Source of the DNA: Welwitschia mirabilis
Lineage: Eukaryota > Gnetophyta > Gnetopsida > Welwitschiales
Assembly (NCBI GenBank): GCA_051453625.1
Contig: JBOZIK010000001.1
Span: 276,865,962 to 276,929,961 of the forward strand
Length of the DNA: 64,000 nucleotides
Direction: 5' to 3'
Position numbers and translations under genes: made by a program. Shown here piece by piece: positions 24,001-36,429 of this stretch (positions within the stretch are counted from its first letter, which is position 1; every line of letters starts with the position of its first letter). The notes below the pieces were generated by a model. It did not search any database, was not told the origin of the DNA, and saw only the letters and a list, made by a program, of their open reading frames with translations.

Positions 24001-24588
24001 TGTTCTTGACTACATAAACAAATTCACATAATGGACCATAGAAAATAAACAATAAAAAATAAAATAATAGTGTATATAGAAATCGAGAATTATGAGGAAA
24101 AAACCCCTATAAAAATGAAAACTGTTGGAAACTAATTAAAATTTAAAAATCACACATAGAACCATAAATAAGAATCTCCTATAAAAATGTATAAATAAAA
24201 ATAAGGAAAATGATAGGATGATTCCTTATTAGTTTTTGACGTTTCATTTCTTTTTATCATCTTTCGGATCACAAACCTATAAAGACTTCGTTAGACCTAC
24301 AATAAGTTCATTAGACCTATAATCACAAAAGATTTAATATATAAATTATATTCAAATTAGAATAAAAACTTTAAAAAACTCAAAAAATAGATTGTTTGGA
24401 AACCACTAAAAATGGACTAGTACCCACATCTGGAAAGTATGAAAATGAAAAAAAATATCGAAAAGAAAGTTAACTAGTTTAAATATCAGTACAAGGAACC
24501 TCTACAAGTGCTAAAACACCAAAATAAAAAACTAAAAATTGTAAGAAAAAGAAGATCATGTACTTTTTGTAAAGTTATTATATCATTA

Positions 24589-24606
24589 TCCCCAAAAATA
24601 ATACCA
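24589..24606 (-). other. Primer-binding site of Gypsy E (tRNA-Asp type, heavily decayed)
   Basis: The minus strand reads TGGTATTATTTTTGGGGA. Against TGGCGCCGTTGCCGGGGA there are eight differences, seven C-to-T or G-to-A and one G-to-T. It lies 6 bp from the 5' LTR. Confidence 0.75.
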
Positions 24607-24612
24607 AAAAGA

Positions 24613-25879
24613 TGTTTCTGTCTAGCTTTTATAATTTAGAAATTAGAATCCTTATTATAGTAGACTCCTAATGTTGCTCTTTCTATATAGATAAATTAAG
24701 GTAGAATACTTAATAAGGGAAATACAAAAATCTCTTAACCTATAATGAATAAAAACAAAATTAAGAATTGAGATTGTGATGAGGTTTAAAGTTAAATGAT
24801 AAAGTAGGAAAATGAACTAACTCCAAATGTTTAGCTTGAATTGTTTAACAACAAAGCTTCACTTTAACAATATCTTGTAAATTCCTAAAACAAAGCTTAA
24901 ATTAATAAGTTGTGATGTCTTGGGTTATAATGACATAATCACATTTACTACTTGAGCATTGGTGAATTCCTTAGTCACTTTAGTCCTTCATATTCATTTG
25001 TAAACATGAAAAGTAAGAACTAATATGTCTTAAGATCCATTGAATATGATAACTATATCTAAGAAGTAAACTTAGGGAACTCACTCAGTAATGAAAAAAA
25101 CTTAACAATGTATTCTCACTCAAGTATTATAAGAATGAGTTTAATTATAATTTAAAATTAGTAATGAATAACTAATATTTCAGGACAAACAAGAATTATA
25201 ATACATTAATAAAAGAAAGTAAGATTTTATAGACTTTTCAAAATTAGCCTCAAAGCTAGACTGCTTCTAAAAGGAAATCTTAAAGAGACTTGATGATTGC
25301 TTCTTTCAAATCTTTTATCAATCAAAGAATGAATTATAATTAAGGGTAATTAATCATTTTTATAGAAAAAGATAGGATTAGGAGGGTTAGGATCTTTGGC
25401 ATTTAATTTTAGATGGGCAATTATAATTCTTTATCATGTAGCATTAGGTAGAATGGATGGATATTTTTCCTTATTATATTTGATGGATGTTATCATTATG
25501 AGTTTAACACTTGGCCTTTAAATCATTATGCCTCTACCAACTATTGCTATCTCCATGTATCTCCATCGCTACCACCACATGTCACTGCCACATGTCATTG
25601 CCATGTATTTCTTATGACATGACCAGATGCCACTATAGATAATGGTTATTTTTTCATGTCATAATTACCTAAGCTCATAATCAAACGTTGATCATTTTTC
25701 CATGATGATTTTAGAACATAATTTTAAAGACAAGTTTCATCAATGACTAGCATTGCTATACATGTAATCAATACCATTCATGTTTTCTACCTATTTATTT
25801 CTAGTTTATGCCACATGTTCTAAAATATTGCTAAATTCCTAAAACTGTCATGAGGAAATGCATAAAATCAAGTGGGACA
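24613..25879 (-). repeat. 5' LTR of Gypsy E
   Basis: Partner of 13577-14843, with the same length, TGTTT start and ACA end. Confidence 0.85.
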
Positions 25880-26039
25880 TAGAAAATAGCTAAAGACATA
25901 TTTTTATGATTGAGTTACTTACAATAATGTCTTCACTATAATAAATTCACTTAATATACTTAAAATAAGTGTCAATTTTTAATTGTTAACATCTTATAAT
26001 TTGAAAATTAATAAAAATGATAGCTTAAGAATGATTAAT

Positions 26040-26619
26040 GCATCTTTATATAGAAGGATGAATGGCTATCTTAAATTTCTTTAACTTTCTAAATAAAACA
26101 TTTAGTCTTTAACTTCTTTGTGAGTAGATTTATGATTAAACCTAGAGAAAACAATTTGATTGCTTTGAAGCACATTTTAAGATACGTGTTAAGAACTTTA
26201 CTTTTTTGATACTGATTGGGATGAAAGTCTAGATGATAAAAAATCCACTTTTCATTGTAATCAAATAAGGCTGAATATATTCTTGAAACATGTATTATGT
26301 ATTTTAAAATCATTTGAACAACTACAAATTATTTTGGAGACACAAAGTGATATGTGTGTTAATAATGTACCAACTGCACTACTTTCGCAAGAGTACACTT
26401 TTCATAAGAAGTTAAAGAACATTAAAATAAAGTAATATTTCATTAAGGATAAAGTCAAGGAGGGAATTATAAGGTCCAAGTACATCTCAACTCAAGAACA
26501 ATGGGTCCATATCATGATAAAGAGGATACCTTCATTTAAGATGAAGCATTTCTTCTTAAATCTTATCTTGATTCATGTTGAAGACACTAATTCTATCCAC
26601 ATAATTTCAAAGGAGGCAT
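26040..26619 (+). pseudogene. RNase H remnant of Copia D
   Basis: After element E the pol frame resumes with YRRM-x-G-x-LKFL, then DTDWDESLDDKKST, and near 26400 HKKLKNIKIK, FIKDKVKEGI and a C-terminal FKMKHFFLNL stretch. A purine-rich AAAGGAGG at about 26609-26616 is the polypurine tract directly before the 3' LTR. Confidence 0.8.
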
Positions 26620-27705
26620 TTTTATAATATGTGATCTAATGTAACAATCATTACCTTATATTTGCTATTATAGTTAATGTGCGTCTTTGTTTTAAATAGT
26701 TAAATATATTTTTTTTTTGTATCATAGTAATATAGGTTTTAGGAAAATATGCTTTTAGAAGAAAGTAAAGGAAGTTATTCCACATTAATTAGATGGAACG
26801 AAATGCCATCCACTCCAATTATAAAAGGTTTTAGATAAAAGAGGAAAAAAGACATTAATATGTCTTAAAAAAGATGAATAAAACACTACAGGTTTAAATT
26901 CTTAATTTGTTATTTCTTTACTTATTCCTTAGTTTTACTTAAAAGAATCATGATAACTTTATTTCTAGTTCATTATAATAGATTCTCTAATATCTTTTAG
27001 GACTGAAGATTAATCATGACTCATTCTTCAAATTCTAGGTCCCTTTGATGCTCAAATGATTTAATTTTATTAAAGATAATGTAATGTAAGCTTATTTTAG
27101 TTAATAAGACATAACTTGAGTTATATTTGAAAAATTTAATCACATATCAACAATCTCTAAATCTTCAAGAAAAGATTTTTTGCATTTGAAGAATTATTAT
27201 GAATTTTTATCAAAAAGAGAAAAAGACTCCTTAATTGTTAAAACATCTCAAAAGAATGATGTTGTTTAGGTTCTAAAACCATCTTTGAAGTGTTTACAAT
27301 CATCTTCATGAATTGATAGAAGACTTAGAAATCAAAAATTGACATTAGAAATAATATAATAAACTATTAAAACATTATTTTCATAAAACTTGGGGATATA
27401 TTTCTTTCATATCATGGATGTTTTTAATCCTTAAAATAGATGTCTTTCATAAGTTAGAGATGTCTTTCATAATCAAAGATAGATAGTTTAACTCACAAAA
27501 TAGGCATCTTTAGCACTATAGACATTAATAGATCTCAAAGAAGTCTTTAAAACATCAAAGGTTTCTTCTATCAATAAAATAAATTCACTAAAGACATCTT
27601 ACATGTCAAAGATGTCATTACATATCAGAGAAGTCTTCATCTATCAAAGACCTCTTCAGTTTAAACAAGAAAATTATAGATAGAATAATTAAGGCTTTAC
27701 TGATG
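26620..27705 (+). repeat. 3' LTR of Copia D
   Basis: It matches 2107-3136, including the AGATGTCT/AGACATCT cluster (27410-27660). The start is TTTTATAATA where the 5' LTR has TGTCATAATA. Confidence 0.8.
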
Positions 27706-29999
27706 ATTTAGGAATTGAGCAAAGTGTATACAATTTTTGTTAACTCCAATTTTTATTTAACATAAATAAGTATAAAGGAAGAAATGGATCTAGACATTCT
27801 TTTAGGAGAGTAAGAGCGTTTTTTTTTTTTTAATCAATAGTAGTGTAGGCTAGATCTTTCATTTGGATTCTTTGCTACTTGCATGTGGTACTTGAATAAA
27901 GGAATCATTTGGATTGTAGGAGGGTTTTGTGTAAGGGGGTCCTCAACTTCTATTGCTAGAATATCTTTGTTGTTACTTGTATTGGCTACCTTGACTAAAG
28001 GAACCTTAGTATTATCCACATTAATTATATGTAAACTTGGAATTTCCTACTTAAGAACAAGGAAAGGGCATGTTCTTTTTTGATGATGTTTTTGCCATGA
28101 TGAAAACATTTGTTTATGGGAATAAATAGTTATCTAACAATTTACTCATGCTTGTGAATGCTAACTTGAACTTTAATCAATTTTGGAAGAGTTTTAGTAT
28201 GATCTACTTACAAGCAAATCCTTTTACTTAGTATGACATTAACAAACTACTAATGACCTTCTATGACATGTCTTCCAAGGATTTCAACCAAGTGATGAAT
28301 AAAGGAACATAAAAAGAGTGATGCATCTAGAAACTCTACTCAAATAAGAATTAAAAGCTTTACATTAAAAATTCTAAAATTACTATCCTAAGAAGAAAGA
28401 CTAAGAAATGCATCTCTAGTGTACCAATAATTTCCTCTATGTCTACTTTTTCATGAAAGAAAACAAGAAAAATCTATCTAAGGGATTACTCATTGATATT
28501 ACTTAAAAACCCTTTGCTACCTTCATGGTATGCATCCAAGCTTAAATCTCATGAAGTAATGGAAGATATATAACAAAATAACCTATCAAATTTTCTTTTA
28601 AAAATTTATTATATGTATCATTAAATTAATATTTGGAAGAGCAAGAATTATCTTAAGAGGAGAGAGAGGGAATAGTATTACCATTAATGGGAAAAGAAGT
28701 GTTTAAAGTATTTGCCAACATCTCAAGAAAAAAGAAACCATAAAGAGCTTATCAGATCGTATCGAATAGGGAGATAATGCCTTCAATGAAACCTACAATG
28801 ATATGCACAAACATGCAACAACATGCAAGGAGCTAAAAGATCTTCAAAGTGAAGTTTGAGCCCTTAGATGTAGAGTGTTCCTAATCTTTTCTCCATTGTT
28901 GCTTTTTCCAATTTCCTCACTTTTCTCTTATGATGCCATTTTTTATTACTTATAACAATATATTAAGCTATAAACCAAATCAAAAGGTTTAAATTATAAG
29001 ATTAAAATAACCACGATAATTTTTTATCATTATGGCAAATGCAGTGTCTAACCTTATATCATTAGCTATGTTATTATTTTGCTTAATGTTTCCATTCAAA
29101 CAATAAATATTTAATGGATTTTTCAATTTTAACTAATGTAAAAGAATATTGAAATAATGGACATTTACAATGTTGGATTTTCTTTTTTCATGCATTATTA
29201 GACCGCTTAGAGGGAACAACATTTAAACATTTATTACTAGATTTCCATAAACTTTGGTAAGAGATTTTTTTTAAATAAGTTAATTTTATAGTTTTAAGAT
29301 AAATTCTGAGATTTAAATCTATAGAATGAATTTATATATTGGAATAATTGCATAAATTTATATGGTTTCCAAATAGTAGAGAAATTTGGTTACAATTTTT
29401 TTTTAAATATTATTGGAAGAAGTTAATATATAAGAATTTGTATAGCACTTGCTACATTGTAGGATGGATTTTTCAGATGAAAACTCATGAATAGTCTCTA
29501 TCAATCCATAATTACTAAGGCAAGTGATTTGCTTGGTTAGATGAGAACCTGTCATTCACCCTTACTGGCTTAGGAGTTACCTACCAAATATCTAGGTCTC
29601 GCTTAAGATATGTACCCTAGACATTGAATGTAATACTAAATTCAACTTGACTATATGAGTGGAAACACAATCCAATCCAAGCTTAAACATAAAACCTTTA
29701 AACTCATTAATTATAAACATATGTTAAATCAACTACATTATGCTACTCATTTTATGTATTAAACAATACAAATTTGTTCAAAATTTTACATTGTGCATAT
29801 TTCAGAAAATAAATAACATCAAGAAAAGTTTAGTTTCTAATGAAAAGTTCATGCAAGCTATTAGTCACATGCAAAGATACATCAAATTTCAAGTCAATGA
29901 TTTCAAGTCCTGGATTTCCATTATCACTATAATCATTAGTTAATATAATATTACCACCCTTTTGTTGATATTACAACGGGATATTCTCATATATGTTTA
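27706..29999. other. Unassigned AT-rich region
   Basis: No gene is supported. Short open stretches (for example 27834-28019 minus and 29740-29943 plus) have no recognisable domain. Around 28120-28340 a decayed + frame can be followed for some 60 codons, which may be an old element, but I cannot name it. Confidence 0.5.
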
Positions 30000-30409
30000 T
30001 GAAATTGACTAGGCATGGGATGTGAGACGTCCAACTTACCTTCTCCGGAAAAACGACAAGGTTCTGAAGAACCCGAGAATTTGTAACTTTCTCATATTTC
30101 CAGAGAGTTTCCATTGACTGATTCTCTTATTGATTTTGACATCCTTTATCCCGTTTCCATCGTAATTCAAGTGACGATTTACTCTTATTCTGCGCAAGTC
30201 ATGCTCATGTCACGTCTTCACGCATCTGCGTACGTCCCAAAGCCATTGTTCCCACCCCTGGTTTCTGATTTGCGTAGGCAACCGCAACTCTTGTTCTTTC
30301 CCCATCAACGCCTTGCTTTTAGCCGATCAATGAGCTTCTTTACTCCTTTATCAGGCAATTATATTAAAGCCCCAATACGCACCTCCCTTTACCCCACGTA
30401 CTGACTGCC
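30000..30409 (+). promoter_or_regulatory. Upstream/promoter region of ankyrin copy 2
   Basis: GC content rises sharply here and CpGs reappear. W-box cores TTGACT lie at 30005-30010 and 30114-30119, and a TTGAC core at 30136-30140; these bind WRKY factors in plants. ACGT-type words occur near 30209 (TCACGTC) and 30395 (CACGTA). A TATTAAA at about 30362-30368 could serve as TATA box. Defence-type control is inferred from motifs and family only. Confidence 0.45.
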
Positions 30410-30908
30410 ATGGAAAAAGGGGGAATATTCAGTAAGTGTGCAGGCCTGTGTGTTTTGTTATTACAGGGTCTTGGATTTAGAAATTCCAGGAACGAAGCTG
30501 AGCTTTACAATGCTTCCAAGAATGGTGATACTAAAATTATCATGGGAAAGCTTAACACCTCTCCCTTCAATTATGTGCAGAAGACTCATGGTGGTGATAC
30601 TATCCTCCACATTGCAGCATGCAATGGCCATGCAGAAGTTGTGAGTAGTGTTATTAACAAACGCATAAATGAATTCCGATACGCAGCACTTTCTATGGTT
30701 TATTTGGTACCCACTAATGAGTTAAGAGCCAGATATGCGAATGGAAATACTCCACTACATGAGGCAGCCAAGAGAGACCATGTCCAAATCATAAACATGA
30801 TTTTCCGTGAAGACAAGCGCGTGGCTAGTACTGTTAATAAGCTTAGGGAAACTCTGTTTTTAGCATGTCGGTCACCAGAGGCTGTGCATGCATTGTTGAA
30901 GTGTAGCA
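30410..30908 (+). pseudogene. Ankyrin-repeat/PGG protein gene, 5' coding part (copy 2), cut by Copia A
   Basis: The ATG at 30410 sits in a strong plant context (gccATGG). The first 166 codons are intact: a short hydrophobic N-terminus (residues 10-23), then ankyrin repeats at about 31-58 (ELYNASKNGDT), 61-90 (GGDTILHIAACNGHAEVV) and 111-140 (NGNTPLHEAAKRDHVQIINM), then FLACRSPEAVHALLKC of a fourth. Codon 166 (30905-30907) is the last host codon; the following open sequence to 31021 is LTR. The rest of the gene lies after the 3' LTR at 48138. The full protein would be an ACD6/ITN1-like ankyrin membrane protein. Truncated transcripts ending in the LTR are possible, but a working protein is unlikely. 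Confidence 0.88.
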
Positions 30909-31243
30909 TGTCAACAAACAGCTGGCTATATTTACACATTTCAGTGATTATCTCCTATTCTATTGCATGTGGAATTATCTTGTGTTATAGGTTTTCCTCT
31001 ATTTTAGCTTCTTGTTATTGATTGATTGCTTATTTGCGTAACCATCGCCAGTTTGTTATGTATGCTATTAATTAACCTAACATTCATGTTCTTCTTCTGA
31101 TCTCTCCAAATCTGTTATGAAGGACATAATATTTATTTACAAGTATTGCAAATAAAATTTGTGTGGGTGCTATTTTTCTTTGCATACGGTTCTGTCCTAG
31201 ATCTGTAATTTTTAAGAAACATACAGGGCATTCCCTGTTTTCA
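30909..31243 (+). repeat. 5' LTR of Copia A
   Basis: It starts TGTCAACAAACAG and ends TTTTCA. In the first ~120 bases I count about 15 differences from the 3' LTR, 12 of them transitions, so the insertion is old. Confidence 0.9.
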
Positions 31244-31247
31244 TTGC

Positions 31248-31260
31248 GGTATCAGAGCCA
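31248..31260 (+). other. Primer-binding site of Copia A
   Basis: GGTATCAGAGCCA is the plant Copia tRNA-Met site, lacking only the first T (a C precedes it). It lies 4 bp from the LTR. Confidence 0.9.
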
Positions 31261-31294
31261 AGGGCAGAATTCAACAGACCCACCCCACCTCCAA

Positions 31295-32340
31295 CATGGC
31301 AACCATGATAAAGATGAACGATGTCTTCGTACCCAAGTTCAATGGAGTCCACTTTGAGATCTGGCAGATAAAATTGAAGAAGTTTGGGATGTTGTAAACA
31401 AAGCAGTCTACAAAGCACTTGCTCATAATGCATCACAAGAGTAATTGAATCATCAGTCAAAGAAAGAAAAGATTGACAAAAAAGCCAAATTCATGTTGTT
31501 CGCCGCTCTTGCTGATTTCAGAGAAGGATTGTCCAAAGTCTCCATAGCTTCATCAAGTAAGGAGATGGGAGAATTTGAAAATTAGTTATATTAGGACTGT
31601 GACATCAAAAGAAGTAGCGATTCAGGCCTTGAAAAGAGAATATGAGTTCTCCTTAGTGAATGAAGATGAATGTGTCAAGGAATACATGAATCATTTCCTT
31701 GAACTCAGGTGAAAATTAACAACATTTGGCATTACATTCTTAGAAGAAGCTATAAAAAAGTCTATTCAGGGGTTGCAGTCAAAATTTATTAACATAATTA
31801 CCTCGTTGGAGCAAACAAATACAATGAAAGTCTTTCCCTTTAACAACTACAAGCCACACTAGAGATCCAAGAGGAGAGATTCAATATTGTGTCTTCAAAG
31901 AAGAAAAAAGCATTCAAAGTGAAATCTTTTGAAGCTCAAATTGCAAGAGGGAAGTCTACACATTCAAGAGGATGGGGATGCTTCCAACATCACAATTGAG
32001 GGTATGGAAGAGGTAGCAATAGCAGAAATCATGAAGGTTGGACACAAAACTCACATCAACAAAATTACCACAAAACAAGACCAAATCATAGAAGTGGATT
32101 TAGAGAAGGAATAGCAGCTCCAAAACACCACAATATTTGTGAAAAATATGGTTATTACAAGAAGGATTACTAGTAAAATCATTTGCAATGCATAATTAGC
32201 CCTCACTGCTACCCTATGTTGCCACCTCGCAGTTCTCAGAGCTAGGGTTTTGCTAATGATGGATCTAGTGAAAAAAGATACCCCTCCCCTTACAACCAAC
32301 AAGCAAAATTCAAGGGTGGATATTTTGGCTAGTAATAGAA
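31295..32340 (+). pseudogene. gag remnant of Copia A
   Basis: The ATG at 31295 opens a frame with VPKFNGVHFEIWQIKLKK, the conserved start of plant Copia gag (UBN2-type). Later pieces show a Y-E-F-S-L-x-N-E-D-x-x-V segment (31640-31690) and a decayed knuckle near 32130-32160 (C-x-K-Y-G-Y-Y). Stops at several places, the first about 34 codons in. Confidence 0.8.
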
Positions 32341-32439
32341 ATGCAGAGTTTAGCCTCAAACTTGAGTTCTATCTATAATAGTTCTCTATGATAGAAGTTA
32401 ACATCAATGAGCGAGACTGGAATCTTGGAGTTTCATGAT

Positions 32440-33010
32440 GGGAAAACTCATTGGTAGGCATTGGTTATGGGCTGGAACCACACATTCTAAGGATGTGAAA
32501 CTACATCAAAAACTATTTGGAAAACAAATCAGTGGTCATGGTGTCACGAATCGATAGAGATATGTTTCTTTTCAAATTTCATTCGAATGAAGAAATGTAG
32601 AATGTGATGAAGAAAGGGCTATGGCCATTTGAAAACATACCCCTGATCTTCAAATCCTAGTTGCCCTTTTGGATTCTGGAAATAGACAAATTAACCAGGT
32701 TTCTTATTTGAACGAAACTCCCTTGTTTAAACCTACATCTCTAGTGTGTAAGGGTTCTCTCAAACATTACAAGTGTTATTAGAAAACTCATATGTACATA
32801 TGGCAGGACTACTTCGTAAAGGAGACTAAACTTCACCACATTGTATGTTGAGATAGTCCTTGATCATGAGCTCCCATCAACCATCATGTTAAATGGCCTT
32901 GATGGAATTATATTAGAGCAGAAAATAGAGTATGAGTGGATGTTGTATAAATGCACTCATTGTGTCTTCTTTAAACACAAAACAGAATAATGTAAAAATA
33001 AAAGAACAAT
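32440..33010 (+). pseudogene. LINE ORF1 remnant
   Basis: The last part keeps ELPSTIMLNGLDG, then YEW-x3-KCTHC-x4-HKTE-x-CKN, where the CCHC knuckle after a Y-E-W motif is the signature of plant LINE ORF1 proteins (DUF4283 plus zf-CCHC_4). Upstream a decayed DUF4283-like region can be followed from about 32440. Confidence 0.7.
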
Positions 33011-33789
33011 GATTGTCTAGAAACTAGTCCCTTCTAAGTCTAGCAAATCAGTAGAGAAAAAGATCAATGCATTAGTACTCACTAATTAGGAAGCCAAGGA
33101 TTTAGCTAAAAACAAGGTTCATCAAGTTTCAGTTAAAGTAACTCTATCACAAGCTCATACCCTCATGGAAAGTGGACCAGGGACCAACTGCAAAGTATAG
33201 ATCAAAATGCTCGAAAATCTCTTGTCCAGCAATTACAGATTGAGGAGATAGGATTGTTTCAATAGGGCCATTTTTCTGATTTGACACTTAGAAATACTTT
33301 AGGTGTATCTTCTTCACATTTTAGCTAAGAGAAACTCTCCTAGAGTAGAGGATGTCAAGACACAGTGAAAGCGATGGTCTCTCAAGAGGAAAGAACCTTT
33401 CTTGTCTAGTTTTAGTGGCTGTGAATTTAAACACTATTTCATTCAAAAAGTGCAAAAGAACCACAAAGCAATCAGAACTTGAAGGCATGAAGGCTTATAT
33501 TGAAAATAGAAGTTAGTTTTTTCAAGACCCACATTTTAATAGAAATCTATGTTGTGTCTTTAGTATTGATATTACCCCAAATGAATGTATTGATTTCTAG
33601 GAGTCTATAGAACCAAAAGACAAATTAATCTCTCTAATCTATGTTGTGTCTTTAGGCCCTAATAAATAGTAGGAGATTTACCTTCTTATCTTCAAGCTGA
33701 GACTTAGTGTTTTTTGCAATTTTAGAAATAAAAGTTTAGATCAATAAAACAGAGATGGTGGCCAAGACTATATGTCAAATCCTTCTTAC

Positions 33790-34340
33790 ATGTACACACA
33801 TAACTTTTTTCCTTCCTCTAATGGTAGGATCTTAATTTTGTGGAATTGAATAGATGTTCATATTGTAGTGAAATACATCTCTCTAGGGATCATACATTGC
33901 GAAATGACTTAGAAAGGCATAGTTCTATCGATTTCATTTGTTTATGCCCTTAATAATTCCAAATAAAGACAACCTTTATGGACTAATATAGTTAAATTTA
34001 GTTAGACATCTCTTTAGCCCTAGGATTTTTTAGGAGACTTTAACTGTGTTGTTGAACCTAGAGAGAAAATAAATGGATATGTTATAAGCATCAAAGACAT
34101 AGAGGAGCTTCAAAATCTCTTTTTCACCACTCACCTCACAAATTTAAAGCATGTAGGATGCCTATTCACATGGTCTAATAAGCATTAAGAACAAATCAGA
34201 ATTCATTACAAATTGGATAGAGTATTATCTAATGACAAATGGATCAAATCCTTCCCTCATTCTTATGCTAACCTTTATGCTCTAGGCTTGTCTAATTACT
34301 CTCTAATCATTCTTATCTACAATGAAGGCCTCAAGGTCAA
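33790..34340 (+). pseudogene. LINE endonuclease remnant
   Basis: GDFNCVVEPREKING, then LKHVGCLFTWSNKH and YKLDRVLSND match the APE-type endonuclease of plant LINEs. The usual S-D-H motif near the end reads S-N-Y-S, so the catalytic His is lost. Confidence 0.85.
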
Positions 34341-34769
34341 TACTCCCTTATGGTTTTGTAATTTTTGGTATGAGGAAGATAATTTCCTCAATGTCATCCA
34401 AGCAAATTAATTTGTCTAATTATTCTGCAATTCTTTGGCAAATTTACATAAGAAACTATAGCATACCAAGCAAGACCTTAAAGCTAGATTTTTACATGAC
34501 ATTATAGGTTTAAGACATTGCATTCAATGTTCCAAACAAGAACTTTTAGACATACAAAATCAAATAAACTTATCTCTTGTTGATTTTGATCATCTTGACA
34601 AGAAGAAATCTTCTATTCTATCATACAAAAGACTTATCTTACAAGAATTACTATTTAACAAGCAAAGAGCTAAAATTAGATGAATGCTATAGGGAGATCC
34701 CACTTCAACATACTTTTATGCATGCCTCAAGCAAAGGAAACGTATTTCATCTATCAGCTCTATCTATGA

Positions 34770-36060
34770 TGCTAATGGTACTCTGCTAAATCATGCAGAT
34801 GTTTTACAACAAGAAATTATTTCATATTTTCAAAGTCTTCTAAGTAATGAGGTAATAGTAGCTAATCTTAATCACTTAATTTTGTCCACTAGTTCCAAAG
34901 TCTCTAAAGACAAATGTATAGATTTATGCAAGTCTATTTCTTCTGATGAAATTAGAAATGCTTTTTTCTTGATCAGTAATGATAAAGCCCCTAACCCTAA
35001 TGGTTTTTCTACCAAATTTTTTAAGTCCACATGGAATATTATTGATGAAGATGTTTGCAAAGCTATTAAACTTTTTTCTATGATTCTATCATGTTAAAGA
35101 GCATTAACTCCATGGTCATAGTCATGATCCCAAAAGCTAACTCTCTTATTATGACCTCAGACTTTAGATTAATTACTTGCTACAATGTAATTTAAAAAGC
35201 CATCTCAATCATTATTTCTTAAATACTTAAAGGAGTTATTAATTCTATTATGAAAGATAACTAGAGGTCCTTCATTCTAATCAAAATCATCATTTACAAC
35301 ATTCTTCTGGTGTAAGAACTCATCTAGTATTATGTTAGAAGGCACATAAGTACAAGATGTACCCTCAAGGTGGACTTAAAGAAGGCCTATGATTTAGTGT
35401 TATGTGCTTTTCTTACTAACCATTTAAAAGGACTAGGCTTTTCATTCAAATTGATCAATTGGATTAAAGCATGTGTTACCACCCCTTTCTATTTAATCCT
35501 TGTTAATGGTGAACTGGATTGTTATTTTTCAAGAAAAAGGGGACTCAGACAAGGTAATCCTTAGTCTCCTTACCTCTTCTCCCTTATTATGGAGTATCTT
35601 TTTAGGGATCTTAAGAAGATGGTTAAGGATCCCCAATTTCACTTCCACCAAAAATGTCACAAGATTTAAACCACCCACCTATGTTATGCTAATGATTTAT
35701 TTTTATTCTCTAAAGAAGATGCTAGATTTATTCATTATATGAAACAAGCTCTCAATATCTTCAAGGGGGTGTTTGGGCTTGAGGAAAACCTTTTTAAGAG
35801 TTATGCTTTCTTTAGAGGGTTATATCAAGGGCAAAAAAATTAATATCTTCAATTTCTAGGCTTCAGTGAAGGCACCCTTCTAGTTAGATATCTTAGAGTA
35901 CCTCTCAACTTCAAGAAACTCTCTCTTGTAGATTACTTATCTATTATTCTTAGGATAACTGAGAAGAATAGATCCTAGATCACAAAATTTCTATCTTATG
36001 CTAGTAGACTTGTATTAGTTAAAGTTGTGCTCTAGTCCTTGTCTTCTTTCTAATGTAGGA
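34770..36060 (+). pseudogene. LINE reverse transcriptase remnant
   Basis: Motifs in order: SSDEIRNAFFLISNDKAPNP near 34940-35000, KVDLKKAYDLV near 35370, RGLRQGNP near 35540, and YAND at 35685-35696 in place of YADD/FADD. Stops between them. The changed catalytic Asp fits one G-to-A change. Confidence 0.88.
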
Positions 36061-36429
36061 TTTTTCTCCTTCCAAACAAGGTCCTCTATGAGGTTAATTC
36101 TCTTTGTATAAGATTCCTTTGGATAGTAACTCCTGATCATTTCATGAAGACCCCTATAGATTGGCAAACTCTAGTAAAACCAAAGAGAGAAGGTGATTTT
36201 GTCTTGACTAATACCATTTTAATGAATAAAGCTTTAGTACTAACTCAAATATGGAATTTAACACTTAAGAAAGATACCCTTTAGGTTAAATGGTGCAATG
36301 AATATTATTTTAAGGGATCAAATATCTGTCAATACTAGATGAAACCAAACACTTCTTGGATTATTAAAAAAATTATGAAACTCAAAAAGTAACTAGGAGG
36401 TTATGTATAAATCATTAATGATGTAATGT

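Larger units (their letters stand above)
13577..25879 (-). mobile_element. Gypsy retrotransposon E (tRNA-Asp primed), nested in D and holding F
   Basis: LTRs at 13577-14843 and 24613-25879 are both 1267 bp, both begin TGTTT and end ACA. A decayed tRNA-Asp primer site sits beside the upper LTR, so the element reads on the minus strand. Tn its interior a gag-like remnant (22380-24000) fits E, while a second primer site at 21044-21061 with its own gag and protease shows another Gypsy (F) inside. Two gaps (15486-15585, 16002-16629) and heavy decay hide the pol region of E. It separates D's RT from D's RNase H. No clear target duplication was found. Confidence 0.8.
2107..27705 (+). mobile_element. 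Copia retrotransposon D (degenerate), interrupted by elements C and E/F
   Basis: Reading outside in, the parts are: LTR 2107-3136, tRNA-Met primer site, gag start, [C], gag end with zinc knuckle, protease, integrase, reverse transcriptase up to 13576, [E/F], RNase H, polypurine tract, LTR 26620-27705. Removing C and E leaves about 6.3 kb, normal for a Copia element with 1-kb LTRs. Each coding domain resumes in the right order after each insertion, which is the main evidence that this is a single element. All frames carry many stops and shifts. No convincing target-site duplication was found. D is the oldest element of this block because the others sit inside it. Confidence 0.8.

Noticed and set aside
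30114-30404. 96-codon open frame ending just before the ankyrin start
   Set aside because: It begins at TTG, lies in the promoter/5' UTR and has no recognisable domain; at most an upstream ORF.
30909-31021. Extension of the copy 2 ankyrin frame by 37 codons
   Set aside because: This is LTR sequence; the same bases recur at 47795.
34322-34507. Short + strand open frame overlapping LINE endonuclease end
   Set aside because: Out of frame with the LINE reading; a by-product of decay.
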